A program made the translations under genes and the position numbers. The notes under the pieces are model-generated. The model was not told the DNA's origin and made no database searches. It saw nothing but the letters and a program-made list of their open reading frames with translations. A DNA stretch of 9,236 bases from JBBCJM01 sp037190175 (GTDB taxonomy: Bacteria > Pseudomonadota > Alphaproteobacteria > Rhodobacterales > Rhodobacteraceae). The stretch lies in the NCBI GenBank assembly GCA_037190175.1, contig JBBCJM010000055.1, positions 1-9,236 on the forward strand. The letters are read 5' to 3'. Shown here piece by piece: positions 1 to 7,000 of the stretch (position 1 is the stretch's first letter; each line of letters opens with the position of its first letter).

Positions 1-155
1 GCCGGCGGGCCGAAGGTCAGGTTCGGCACGAAATGCCCGTCCATCACGTCCACATGCACCCAGTCCGCCCCCTGCGCCTCCACCGCCCGGATCTCGGCCC
101 CGAAATCGGCGAAGTCGGCGGAGAGGATCGAGGGGGCGATCTTCACCTCACGCAT
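1..155 (-). CDS. rpe: Ribulose-phosphate 3-epimerase, N-terminal part (runs off the window)
   Basis: Only the first 51 codons are inside the window; the gene continues past base 1. The product should interconvert ribulose-5-phosphate and xylulose-5-phosphate in the cytosol, returning the pentoses made by transketolase to phosphoribulokinase. Visible hallmarks are the opening IAPSILSADFA (residues 6-16) and the block WVHVDVMDGHFVPN (32-45). In this TIM-barrel family H34 and D36 of that block are expected metal/catalytic residues. The family is usually about 220-230 residues, so roughly three quarters are missing here. The ATG (155-153) overlaps the cbbX stop by 8 bp in another frame and has no strong Shine-Dalgarno, which suggests translational coupling to cbbX. 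As the last visible gene of the cbb operon it may be called cbbE. The family is certain; intactness cannot be judged. Confidence 0.93.
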   Translation of the reverse strand, partial: MREVKIAPSILSADFADFGAEIRAVEAQGADWVHVDVMDGHFVPNLTFGPP

Positions 156-1050
156 TGCCGGCCCCCGGCAAGCCGCCGGTGAACACCCGGCTCGCCGCGA
201 TATCCTCGGCCTCGATGGTGGAAAGCTGCGCGGCATCCACCACCCCGGCGGCCGAGAACAGCCGGTTCGCCTGCCGCAGCCGCGCCCGGTCCAGCGCGTT
301 GCGGATGGACCGCGCATTGGCGAAATGCGGCTGCGCCCGGCGCAGCTCGACATAGCGCGCCATCACCTGCCCCGCCTCCTCGGACAGCCGGTAGCCCTGC
401 GCCCCCAGCATGGTCCCGGCGATCCGGCCCAGCTCGGCGTCGGTATAGTCGGGGAAGTCGATGTGATGCGCGATGCGCGAGCGGAACCCGGGGTTCGACT
501 GGAAGAAACGGTCCATCCGGTCGGCATAGCCGGCCAGGATCACCACCAGATCGTCGCGCATGTTCTCCATGACCTGAAGCAGGATCTCGATCGCCTCCTG
601 CCCGTAGTCGCGTTCGTTGTCGGGGCGATACAGATAGTAAGCCTCGTCGATGAAGAGCACGCCCCCCATCGCCTTCTTCAGCACTTCCCGGGTCTTGGGC
701 GCGGTATGGCCGATGTACTGGCCCACCAGATCGTCGCGGGTGACGCTGACCAGATGCCCCTTGCGCACATAGCCGAGGCGATGCAGCAGCCCCGCCATCT
801 TCTGCGCCACCGTGGTCTTGCCGGTGCCCGGGTTGCCGGTGAAGCTCATGTGCAAGGTGGGCGCCTCATGCGCCAGCCCCATCCGCCGCCGCGCCCGCTC
901 GACCAGCAGCAGCGCCGCCGTCTCGCGGATCCGCGCCTTGACCGGGGCCAGCCCGACCAGCTCGGCATCCAGTCCGTCCAGAACCTCGCGCACGCCCGAA
1001 GCCTCGTATTCGGCGCGCAGGTCCACGGTCAGGGGAACCTCCCCATCCAT
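148..1050 (-). CDS. cbbX: CbbX, red-type RuBisCO activase (AAA+ ATPase)
   Basis: This 300-residue AAA+ protein remodels red-type RuBisCO. In characterised homologues a RuBP- and ATP-dependent hexamer pulls on the CbbL C-terminus to release inhibitory sugar phosphates from the active site. Visible are Walker A GNPGTGKT (72-79), the pore-loop motif YIGHTAP with Y112 (112-118), Walker B VLFIDEA (131-137), a sensor-like region ILAGYADRMD (171-180) and the SNPGFRSRI block (185-193) with conserved arginines. The length equals that of known CbbX proteins. The ATG at 1050 is preceded by AGAGGA (1057-1062, spacing 6); another ATG at 1057 is out of frame. The gene lies 68 bp after cbbS, a gap holding a GC-rich hairpin, and overlaps rpe by 8 bp. 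Position directly after cbbLS in a form IC operon supports the assignment beyond generic AAA+ membership. Confidence 0.97.
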   Translation of the reverse strand: MDGEVPLTVDLRAEYEASGVREVLDGLDAELVGLAPVKARIRETAALLLVERARRRMGLAHEAPTLHMSFTGNPGTGKTTVAQKMAGLLHRLGYVRKGHLVSVTRDDLVGQYIGHTAPKTREVLKKAMGGVLFIDEAYYLYRPDNERDYGQEAIEILLQVMENMRDDLVVILAGYADRMDRFFQSNPGFRSRIAHHIDFPDYTDAELGRIAGTMLGAQGYRLSEEAGQVMARYVELRRAQPHFANARSIRNALDRARLRQANRLFSAAGVVDAAQLSTIEAEDIAASRVFTGGLPGAGNA

Positions 1051-1065
1051 GCCTCATCCTCTCTG

Positions 1066-1108
1066 GAAAAATATCCTCGGGGGGTCCGGGGGGTGGAAAA
1101 CCCCCCGG
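1066..1108 (-). repeat. GC-rich hairpin element between cbbS and cbbX
   Basis: On the operon strand an 8-bp stem (CCGGGGGG at 1108-1101, CCCCCCGG at 1093-1086) closes a 7-nt loop TTTTCCA. It is followed by GACCCCCC and then GAGGATATTTTT, ending near 1066. The same arrangement of stem, loop TTTTGCA, GACCCC and AGGATATTT recurs downstream of cbbR at 9147-9183 on the opposite strand, so this is a dispersed repeat and not only a local dyad. It starts 11 bases after the cbbS stop. A short T run follows the stem only after about 16 bases, so it is a poor match to a textbook terminator. It could attenuate transcription into cbbX/rpe or stabilise the cbbLS message; both are inference. Confidence 0.7.
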
Positions 1109-1118
1109 CGCTTTGCCT

Positions 1119-1508
1119 CTAGCGCGCCGTCTCGTGGGTATAGCGGATGGACCGCCCGTCCACCTCGCTGCGCATCAGCCGGATCCGCGGCTCGACCTGC
1201 GGGCGGTTGACGATGAAGCTCATCGTCACCGTCTCCAGCCCCCGGGTGCTGTCGAAGGCGTTCAGGCGGATGTAGCTGTCGGGGTGGGCCTTGCGGCAAT
1301 CCTCCAGCTCCATCATCACGCCCTTGGCGTCCTTCAGGTCGAACATCGGGTTGCCCCACATCTCCCAATAGGTGTTCCGGGGATGGGGATCGTCGGTCCA
1401 TTCCACCCCCACCGCCCAGCCGCGGCGCAGGCAGTAGTCCACCTGGGCGGTGATCTGGTCGTCGGAGAGGTCGGGCAGGAAGGAAAAGCAGCCTTGGGTG
1501 ATACGCAT
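1119..1508 (-). CDS. cbbS: RuBisCO small subunit, red-like form IC
   Basis: This 129-residue protein is the small subunit of the L8S8 RuBisCO holoenzyme; it caps the large-subunit octamer and is needed for full activity and specificity. It begins MRITQGCFSFLPDLSDDQI (1-19). The block RRGWAVGVEWTDDPHPRNTYWEMWGNPMFD (28-57) is the conserved core. The C-terminal portion VEPRIRLMRSEVDGRSIRYTHETAR (105-129) is the extension that red-type small subunits use to form hairpins lining the central channel; green-type subunits lack it. The ATG at 1508 is fixed by GAGGAG (1516-1521, spacing 7), which overlaps the cbbL stop codon; the gap to cbbL is only 11 bp, so the two are probably co-translated. Length and sequence are typical, with nothing missing. 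Confidence 0.97.
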   Translation of the reverse strand: MRITQGCFSFLPDLSDDQITAQVDYCLRRGWAVGVEWTDDPHPRNTYWEMWGNPMFDLKDAKGVMMELEDCRKAHPDSYIRLNAFDSTRGLETVTMSFIVNRPQVEPRIRLMRSEVDGRSIRYTHETAR

Positions 1509-1515
1509 GATATGG

Positions 1516-1521
1516 CTCCTC
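1516..1521 (-). promoter_or_regulatory. Shine-Dalgarno of cbbS, overlapping the cbbL stop
   Basis: GAGGAG lies 7 nt before the cbbS ATG and includes two bases of the cbbL TGA stop (1522-1520). It fixes the cbbS start and implies coupled large- and small-subunit translation. Confidence 0.8.
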
Positions 1522-2974
1522 AGCTGACGGCCGGGCTCGGCACGAAGTCCGAGGTGTCGGTCGAGGTATAGTCGAAGGTGATGTTGCCCCAGGTATCCAG
1601 CGCGGCCTCCAGCGGCTTGCACCACTTCGCCGCGGCCCGCAGGATCTCGGGCCCGTCGGTCCTGATGTCGCGGCCCTCGTTGCGGGCCAGCACCATCGCC
1701 TCCAGCGCCACCCGGTTGGCGGTGGCGCCGGCCTGGATCCCCATCGGATGGCCGATGGTGCCGCCGCCGAACTGCAACACCACGTCGTCGTCGAAGAGGT
1801 CGAGAAGCTGGTGCATCTGCCCGGCATGGATCCCGCCCGAGGCGACCGGCATCACCTTGCGCAGGTTGGCCCAGTCCTGCGCGAAGAAGATCCCGCGCGG
1901 CAGGTCCACCTCGTTCCGCAGCTCGCGGCAGACGTTGTAGAAACCCTGCACCGTCATCGGGTCGCCTTCCAGCTTGCCCACCGCGGTGCCGGCGTGGATG
2001 TGGTCCACCCCCGCCAGCCGCATCCACTTGGCGATCACCCGGAACGAAATCCCGTGGTTCTTCTGCCGGGTATAGGTGCCGTGGCCCGCGCGGTGCAGGT
2101 GCAGGATCATGTCGTTCTGCCGGCACCATTCGCTGATCGACTGGATCGCAGTATAGCCGATGATCAGGTCTATCATCACGATGCAGGAGCCCAGGCTCTT
2201 GGCGAATTCCGCCCGGCGGTACATCTCCTCCATCGTGCCGGCGGTGACGTTCAGGTAGTGGCCCTTGACCTCGCCGGTCTCGGCCTGCGCCCGGTTCACC
2301 GCCTCCATGCAGTAGAGGAAGCGGTCGCGCCAATGCATGAAGGGCTGCGAGTTGATGTTCTCGTCGTCCTTCATGAAGTCGAGCCCGCCCTTCAGCCCCT
2401 CGTAGACCACCCGGCCGTAGTTCTTGCCGGAAAGGCCCAGCTTGGGCTTCGTCGTGGCGCCCAGCAGCGGGCGGCCGAACTTGTCCAGCCTTTCGCGCTC
2501 GACCACGATGCCGGTGGGCGGGCCCTTGAAGGTCTTCACATAGGCCACCGGCAGCCGCATGTCCTCCAGCCGCAGCGCCTTCAGGGGCTTGAAGCCGAAG
2601 ACGTTGCCGATGATCGAGGCGGTCAGGTTGGCGATGGAGCCTTCCTCGAACAGGATCAGGTCATAGGCGATATAGGCGAACCATTCGCCCGGCCGGCCCG
2701 GCACCGGCTCCACCCGATAGGCCTTGGCGCGGTACTGGTCGCAGGCGGTCAGCCGGTCGGTCCAGACCACGGTCCAGGTGGCTGTGGAGCTTTCGCCCGC
2801 CACCGCGGCCGCGGCCTCGATCGGGTCCACCCCGTCCTGCGGCGTCACCCGGAACAGCGCCAGGATGTCGGTGTCCTGGGGGATGTAGTCGCCGTCCCAA
2901 TAGCCCATCTGGGCGTATTTCAGCACCCCGGCCCTGTAGCGTTCCTTGCCGCGGATCTCCTTCATCTCGGTCAT
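1520..2974 (-). CDS. cbbL: RuBisCO large subunit, red-like form IC
   Basis: This 484-residue catalytic subunit carboxylates (and oxygenates) RuBP, giving two 3-phosphoglycerates. Expected active-site residues are all present: E61, T66, W67 and N124 in the N-terminal domain, K176 and K178 in TTKPK, the carbamylated K202 with metal ligands D204 and E205 in GGLDFMKDDEN, H294/R295 in LHLHRAGH, H327, loop-6 K334 in GTAVGKLEGD, S379, and the phosphate-binding QFGGGTIGHP (401-410). The opening KGKERYRAGVLKY-like N-terminus and GTYTRQKNHGISFRVIAKWMRL region (299-320) are of the red, not green, type. The C-terminus FVPSPAVS (477-484) is the tail region on which CbbX acts in relatives. The ATG at 2974 has AAGGAG 6 nt upstream. 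It sits 12 bp after cbbA and 11 bp before cbbS. This is a full-length, apparently functional enzyme. Confidence 0.99.
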   Translation of the reverse strand: MTEMKEIRGKERYRAGVLKYAQMGYWDGDYIPQDTDILALFRVTPQDGVDPIEAAAAVAGESSTATWTVVWTDRLTACDQYRAKAYRVEPVPGRPGEWFAYIAYDLILFEEGSIANLTASIIGNVFGFKPLKALRLEDMRLPVAYVKTFKGPPTGIVVERERLDKFGRPLLGATTKPKLGLSGKNYGRVVYEGLKGGLDFMKDDENINSQPFMHWRDRFLYCMEAVNRAQAETGEVKGHYLNVTAGTMEEMYRRAEFAKSLGSCIVMIDLIIGYTAIQSISEWCRQNDMILHLHRAGHGTYTRQKNHGISFRVIAKWMRLAGVDHIHAGTAVGKLEGDPMTVQGFYNVCRELRNEVDLPRGIFFAQDWANLRKVMPVASGGIHAGQMHQLLDLFDDDVVLQFGGGTIGHPMGIQAGATANRVALEAMVLARNEGRDIRTDGPEILRAAAKWCKPLEAALDTWGNITFDYTSTDTSDFVPSPAVS

Positions 2975-2980
2975 GGCTGT

Positions 2981-2986
2981 CTCCTT
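2981..2986 (-). promoter_or_regulatory. Strong Shine-Dalgarno of cbbL
   Basis: AAGGAG lies 6 nt before the cbbL ATG and directly abuts the cbbA TGA stop (2989-2987). It is the best match to the anti-Shine-Dalgarno in the operon and fits the need for very high RuBisCO synthesis. Confidence 0.8.
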
Positions 2987-4066
2987 TCAAGCCGCCCTGG
3001 CGGTGGAGGTGGAGGGGGCGAGCGCCCCCGAGGCGTAGCGTCGGGCCATCTCGTCCAGCGGCAGGACCCTGATCCTGCTGGCATTCCCCGCGGTGCCGAA
3101 GGCCTCGAACCGCTCGCGGCAGAGCCGCGCCATCGCGTCCATCGCCGGCTTCAGGAACTTGCGCGGGTCGAATTCGCGGGGGTTCTTCACCGCGGTGCGG
3201 CGGAACTCGGCGCTCATCGCCATGCGGCAGTCGGTGTCGATGTTGACCTTGCGCACGCCCATGCGGATGCCGCGCACGATCTCCTCCACCGGCACGCCGA
3301 AGGTCTGGGGCATCTCGCCGCCATGGGCGTTGATGATGTCCTGCAATTCCTGCGGCACGGAGGAGGAGCCGTGCATCACCAGATGCGTGTCGGGCAGCCG
3401 GCGGTGGATCTCCTCGAGCACCGACATGGCGAGGATCTCGCCGTCGGGCTTGCGCGAGAATTTATACGCCCCGTGCGAGGTGCCGCAGGCGATGGCCAGC
3501 GCGTCCACCCCCGTGCGGGCCACGAAATCCGCCGCCTGCGCCGGGTCGGTCAGCAGCTGGCTGTGGTCCAGCCTGCCCTCGGCGCCATGCCCGTCCTCCG
3601 CCTCGCCCTCGCCGGTCTCCAGCGAGCCCAGCACCCCCAGCTCGCCCTCGACCGAGGCACCCACCCAATGCGCCATCCGCGCCACCCGTTCGGTGATCGC
3701 CAGGTTGTAGTCGTAAGGCGCCGGGGTCTTCATGTCGGCCATCAGCGAGCCGTCCATCATCACGCTGGTGAAGCCGTGGCGGATCGCGGTCAGGCAGGTG
3801 GCCTCGTCGTTGCCGTGGTCCTGGTGCAGGCAGATCGGGATCTCTGGATGCGTTTCCGCCAGCGCCTCGACCATCCGCCGCAGCATCAGGTCGCCGGCAT
3901 AGGATCGCGCCCCGCGCGAGACCTGCAGGATCACCGGCGCGTCGCAGGCGCGGGCGGCCTGCAGGATGGCCAGCCCCTGCTCCATGTTGTTGATGTTGAA
4001 GGCCGGCACCCCGTAGCCACGCTCCGCGGCGTGATCCAGAAGCTGCCGTAACGTGATCAGGGCCAT
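2987..4066 (-). CDS. cbbA: Class II fructose-1,6-bisphosphate aldolase (Calvin-cycle type)
   Basis: This 359-residue zinc-dependent aldolase condenses dihydroxyacetone phosphate with glyceraldehyde-3-phosphate to fructose-1,6-bisphosphate. Calvin-cycle members usually also make sedoheptulose-1,7-bisphosphate from erythrose-4-phosphate. Visible residues include catalytic D83 and zinc ligand H84 in LHQDHGND (80-87), E142 in VEGELGVLG (139-147), zinc ligands H198 in GTSHGAYKF (195-203) and H232 in MHGSSS (231-236), and the phosphate-binding NIDTD (275-279). The opening MALITLRQLLDHAAERGYGVPAFN is characteristic of the Calvin-type subfamily. The ATG at 4066 follows a G7 run (4080-4074, with two preceding A) at a spacing of 7, an acceptable ribosome site. 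It is separated from cbbT by 79 bp holding a hairpin, but from cbbL by 12 bp. The C-terminus ends in a short low-complexity tail STSTARAA. Confidence 0.97.
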   Translation of the reverse strand: MALITLRQLLDHAAERGYGVPAFNINNMEQGLAILQAARACDAPVILQVSRGARSYAGDLMLRRMVEALAETHPEIPICLHQDHGNDEATCLTAIRHGFTSVMMDGSLMADMKTPAPYDYNLAITERVARMAHWVGASVEGELGVLGSLETGEGEAEDGHGAEGRLDHSQLLTDPAQAADFVARTGVDALAIACGTSHGAYKFSRKPDGEILAMSVLEEIHRRLPDTHLVMHGSSSVPQELQDIINAHGGEMPQTFGVPVEEIVRGIRMGVRKVNIDTDCRMAMSAEFRRTAVKNPREFDPRKFLKPAMDAMARLCRERFEAFGTAGNASRIRVLPLDEMARRYASGALAPSTSTARAA

Positions 4067-4087
4067 GCCCGTTCCCCCCCTTGGTCA

Positions 4088-4117
4088 ATACTCCGCGGAT
4101 CGGGGGCGGCGCCCCCG
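4088..4117 (-). repeat. GC-rich hairpin element between cbbT and cbbA
   Basis: On the operon strand a 7-bp stem (CGGGGGC at 4117-4111, GCCCCCG at 4107-4101) closes a GCC loop. It is followed by ATCCGCGGAGTATT (4100-4087), which resembles the CCCCGAGGATATTT tail of the element after cbbS. It starts 28 bases after the cbbT stop inside a 79-bp gap and is oriented with transcription. No T run immediately follows the stem, so efficient intrinsic termination is doubtful; partial attenuation or RNA 3'-end protection is possible. Membership in the same repeat family as the other two tailed hairpins is likely but the tail match is looser. Confidence 0.55.
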
Positions 4118-4145
4118 GCCTGTCCGTCCGTCCAACGTGCTGATT

Positions 4146-6113
4146 TCAGGCGCCCTTCGCCGCCCGCACCACCGCCTCGGCCGTGATCCCGAAGCGGCGG
4201 TACAACTCCCCAGCCGGGGCCGAGGCGCCGAAGCCCGTCATCCCGACGAAACGGTCCTCGGGCCGCAGCACCGCGTCCCAGCCCATCCGCAGCGCCGCCT
4301 CGATCCCCACCCGCGGCGCCTCGCCCAGCACGGCGCGGCGCCAGTCCTCGGGCTGGGCGGCGAAAAGCTCGAAGGAGGGCAGCGAGACCACCGCCGCCTC
4401 GATCTCCTCGGCCGCCAGCAGGTCGGCCGCGGCCATGGCGATCTCGACCTCCGAGCCGGTGGCGATCAGGGTGACCTGCCGGCGCTCGGCCCAGCGGATC
4501 AGGTAGCCGCCGCGGGCGGTCATGTTCTGCCCGGCATCCTGCCGCAGCATCGGCAGGTTCTGCCGCGACAGCGCCAGCAGCACCGGGCGGTCGCGGGTGG
4601 CCATCGCGATCTCCCAGGCCTCGGCCGTCTCCACCGCGTCGCAGGGGCGCAGCACGGTCAGGTTGGGGATGGCGCGCAAGGACGCCAGATGCTCGACCGG
4701 CTGGTGCGTCGGCCCGTCCTCGCCCAGCCCGATCGAGTCATGGGTCATCACGAAGACGCTGGGCACCCCCATCAGCGCCGCCAGCCGGATCGCGGGGCGG
4801 CAATAGTCGGCGAAGGCCAGGAAGGTGCCGCCATAGGGACGCAGCCCCCCATGCAGCGCCATCCCGTTCATCGCCGCCGCCATCCCGTGCTCGCGGATGC
4901 CGAAGTGGATGTAGCGGCCTGCATAGTCGCCCGGGGTCACCGCCTGCATCCCCTTGGTCCGGGTCAGGTTCGAGCCGGTCAGGTCGGCCGAGCCGCCCAC
5001 GGTGAAGGGCAGCGCCTCGTTCACCACCGCCAGCGCCAGTTCGTTGGCCTTCCGCGTGGCGATCTTCGGGCGTTCCGACAAGAGCCGCGCCTTCCATTCC
5101 GCCATCGGGACAGCCAGCGGCGCGGGATCGCACGCCAAGGCGGCGAGGAAATCCGCGCGGTGGGGCGAGGCGTCCAGCCGCGCCGCCCAGTCCCGCCGCG
5201 CCTCGGCCCCGCGGGCGGCGATGCGGGCGAAGGCGGCGTAGACCTCGGCCGGGATCTCGAAGGGGGCATGATCCCAGCCCAGATACGCGCGGGCGGCGGC
5301 GATCTCGGCCTCGCCCAGCGGCGCCCCGTGCACGTCGTGCCCGCCCTGCTTGTTCGGCGCGCCATGGCCGATCTGCGTGCGGCAGCCGATCAGCACCGGG
5401 CGGTCGGAGCCCCGCGCCTCGGCGATGGCGTCGGCGATCTCCTCCGGCGCATGCCCGTCGCAACCCAGCACCTTCCAGCCCGAGGCGCGGAACCGGGCCG
5501 GCTGGTCGATGCTGGTGGAAAGCGCGGTGTCGCCGTCGATGGTGATCCGGTTGTCGTCCCACAGCACGATCAGCTTCGCCAGCCGCAGGTGCCCGGCCAG
5601 GTCGATGGCCTCCTGGCTGATCCCCTCCATCAGGCAGCCGTCGCCGGCGATGACCCAGGTGTAATGGTCCACCAGCCCGGGGAACCGCGCGGCCTGCATC
5701 CGCTCGGCCAAGGCCATCCCCACCGCGGTGGCGATCCCCTGCCCCAGGGGGCCGGTGGTCACCTCCACCCCCTGCGCGTGGCCGTATTCGGGATGCCCCG
5801 CGGTGCGGCTGCCCCATTGGCGGAACGCCTTCAGTTCCCCGATCCCCATGTCCGGGTAGCCCAGCAGGTGGTTCAGCGCATAGAGCAGCATCGAGCCATG
5901 CCCCGCCGACAGCACGAAACGGTCGCGGTCGGGCCAGTCATGCGCGGCCGGATCCAGCTTGACGAAGCGGTTGAACAGCACCGCCGCCACGTCGGCCATG
6001 CCCATCGGCATCCCCGGATGGCCCGAGTTCGCCGCCTGCACCGCGTCCATCGCCAGCGCCCGGATCGCATTGGCCATCAGCCTTTCGTCGGCGGTCACGG
6101 AATGGACGTTCAT
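4146..6113 (-). CDS. cbbT: Transketolase
   Basis: This 655-residue thiamine-diphosphate enzyme moves two-carbon ketol units from fructose-6-phosphate or sedoheptulose-7-phosphate to glyceraldehyde-3-phosphate, producing xylulose-5-phosphate plus erythrose-4-phosphate or ribose-5-phosphate. The N-terminal domain has NSGHPGMPMG (29-38, with H32), LSAGHGSMLLYAL (68-80) and the cofactor motif from GDG (157-159) to DDN (186-188). The middle domain has HFGIREHGM (403-411) with the catalytic E408, and GEDGPTHQPVE (464-474). A C-terminal transketolase domain containing LIATGSEVEIAM follows, so all three domains are complete at normal length. The ATG at 6113 has GAGGAGG (6119-6125, spacing 5) overlapping the cbbP stop. 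It is 10 bp after cbbP and is followed by a hairpin before cbbA. A tktA role in the pentose phosphate pathway is possible as well, but the neighbours assign it to the Calvin cycle. Confidence 0.97.
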   Translation of the reverse strand: MNVHSVTADERLMANAIRALAMDAVQAANSGHPGMPMGMADVAAVLFNRFVKLDPAAHDWPDRDRFVLSAGHGSMLLYALNHLLGYPDMGIGELKAFRQWGSRTAGHPEYGHAQGVEVTTGPLGQGIATAVGMALAERMQAARFPGLVDHYTWVIAGDGCLMEGISQEAIDLAGHLRLAKLIVLWDDNRITIDGDTALSTSIDQPARFRASGWKVLGCDGHAPEEIADAIAEARGSDRPVLIGCRTQIGHGAPNKQGGHDVHGAPLGEAEIAAARAYLGWDHAPFEIPAEVYAAFARIAARGAEARRDWAARLDASPHRADFLAALACDPAPLAVPMAEWKARLLSERPKIATRKANELALAVVNEALPFTVGGSADLTGSNLTRTKGMQAVTPGDYAGRYIHFGIREHGMAAAMNGMALHGGLRPYGGTFLAFADYCRPAIRLAALMGVPSVFVMTHDSIGLGEDGPTHQPVEHLASLRAIPNLTVLRPCDAVETAEAWEIAMATRDRPVLLALSRQNLPMLRQDAGQNMTARGGYLIRWAERRQVTLIATGSEVEIAMAAADLLAAEEIEAAVVSLPSFELFAAQPEDWRRAVLGEAPRVGIEAALRMGWDAVLRPEDRFVGMTGFGASAPAGELYRRFGITAEAVVRAAKGA

Positions 6114-6118
6114 CGCGG

Positions 6119-6125
6119 CCTCCTC
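6119..6125 (-). promoter_or_regulatory. Shine-Dalgarno of cbbT, overlapping the cbbP stop
   Basis: GAGGAGG shares two bases with the cbbP TGA stop (6126-6124) and lies 5 nt before the cbbT ATG. It supports the ATG at 6113 and translational coupling. Confidence 0.8.
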
Positions 6126-6996
6126 ATGCGCGCTTCTTGCGGTCGATCAGCCGCAGGATCAGCGGCGTCAGGATCAGCTGCATCGCCAGATCCAGCTTGT
6201 TGCCCGGGATCACGATGGAATTGGCCCGGCTCATCCACGAGCCGGCGATCATCGAGATGAGGTAAGGGAAGTCGATCCCGCGCGGGGTCTTGAAACGGAT
6301 CACCACCAGGCTCTCGTCGGCGGTGGGGATCCAGCGGGCGATGAAGGGGTCCGAGGTATCCACCACCGGCACCCGCTGGAAGTTGATGTCGGTCTCGGTG
6401 AACTGCGGGCAGATGCAGTGCACATAGGCGTGCATCCGGCGCAGGATGGTGTCGGTGACGGCTTCCGTCGAATAGCCGCGGGCGGCGCGGTCGCGGTGGA
6501 TCTTCTGGATCCATTCCAGGTTGATGACCGGCACCACCCCGATCTTCAGGTCGGCCTGGGCGGCGATGGCGACCCGGTCGTTCACCACCGCGCCGTGCAG
6601 CCCTTCGTAGAACAGCAGGTCCGACCCCTCGTCGAACGGCGCCCAGTCGGTGAAGGTGCCGGGGGCGGCGGCGTAACGCTCCGCCTCCTTGTCGTCGTGG
6701 ACGTAGTGGCGGGTGCGGCCGCGGCCCGTCTCGCCGTATTCGCGGAACACCCGCTCCAGTTCCTCCAGTTCGTTGGCCTCGTATGAGAAATGCGAGAAGG
6801 TCAGGTCGCCGGCGGCGGTGCGGCGGGCCAGTTCCGCCTTCATCGCCTCGCGGTCGAAACGGTGGAAGGCGTCGCCCTCGATGGAGACCGCGGTGATCCC
6901 CTCGCGGCGGAAGATCTGGTCGAAGGTGTGCTTGACCGTGGTCGTCCCCGCGCCGGAGGATCCGGTGACCGAGATGATGGGGTGACGGGGGCTCAT
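6124..6996 (-). CDS. cbbP: Phosphoribulokinase (bacterial octameric type)
   Basis: This 290-residue kinase makes RuBP from ribulose-5-phosphate and ATP, the step unique to the Calvin cycle. It carries Walker A GSSGAGTTT (12-20), the expected general base D42 in SIEGDAFHRF (38-47), E131 in FYEGLHGAV (129-137), and K165, R168, D169 and R173 in IQKIHRDRAARGY. Arginines R31, R49, R234 and R257, numbered as in the Rhodobacter sphaeroides enzyme and linked there to substrate or NADH-allosteric sites, are all present, so NADH activation is plausible. The frame stays open upstream to 7176, but the ATG at 6996 is chosen because it gives the typical MSPRHPIISVTGSSGAG start and exact family length, with AGGAG (7005-7009, spacing 8) in front. 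It follows cbbF by 4 bp and precedes cbbT by 10 bp. Confidence 0.97.
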   Translation of the reverse strand: MSPRHPIISVTGSSGAGTTTVKHTFDQIFRREGITAVSIEGDAFHRFDREAMKAELARRTAAGDLTFSHFSYEANELEELERVFREYGETGRGRTRHYVHDDKEAERYAAAPGTFTDWAPFDEGSDLLFYEGLHGAVVNDRVAIAAQADLKIGVVPVINLEWIQKIHRDRAARGYSTEAVTDTILRRMHAYVHCICPQFTETDINFQRVPVVDTSDPFIARWIPTADESLVVIRFKTPRGIDFPYLISMIAGSWMSRANSIVIPGNKLDLAMQLILTPLILRLIDRKKRA

Positions 6997-7000
6997 GCCT

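Noticed and set aside
1119..2333. A 404-residue frame that includes cbbS plus a long N-terminal extension over cbbL
   Set aside because: The extension is the cbbL coding region read in the wrong frame. The ATG at 1508 with its own ribosome site gives a normal 129-residue small subunit.
3014..3029. GGGGGC/GCCCCC hairpin near the end of cbbA, considered as another copy of the hairpin repeat or a terminator before cbbL
   Set aside because: It lies inside codons for the SGALAP segment of the aldolase C-terminus, which looks family-like, and lacks the GGATATTT tail. Codon choice in GC-rich DNA explains it.
4074..4080. Seven-base homopolymer before cbbA as a phase-variation tract
   Set aside because: It is short, lies outside the coding region, and serves plausibly as the ribosome site; C/G runs of this size are common in this sequence.
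1748..6260. Very long plus-strand open frames (1748-4051 and 4053-6260) opposite cbbL, cbbA and cbbT
   Set aside because: They are antisense shadows of well-identified enzymes in high-GC DNA, where stop codons are rare. Their translations are low-complexity (rich in H, R, G, Q) and show no recognisable domain.
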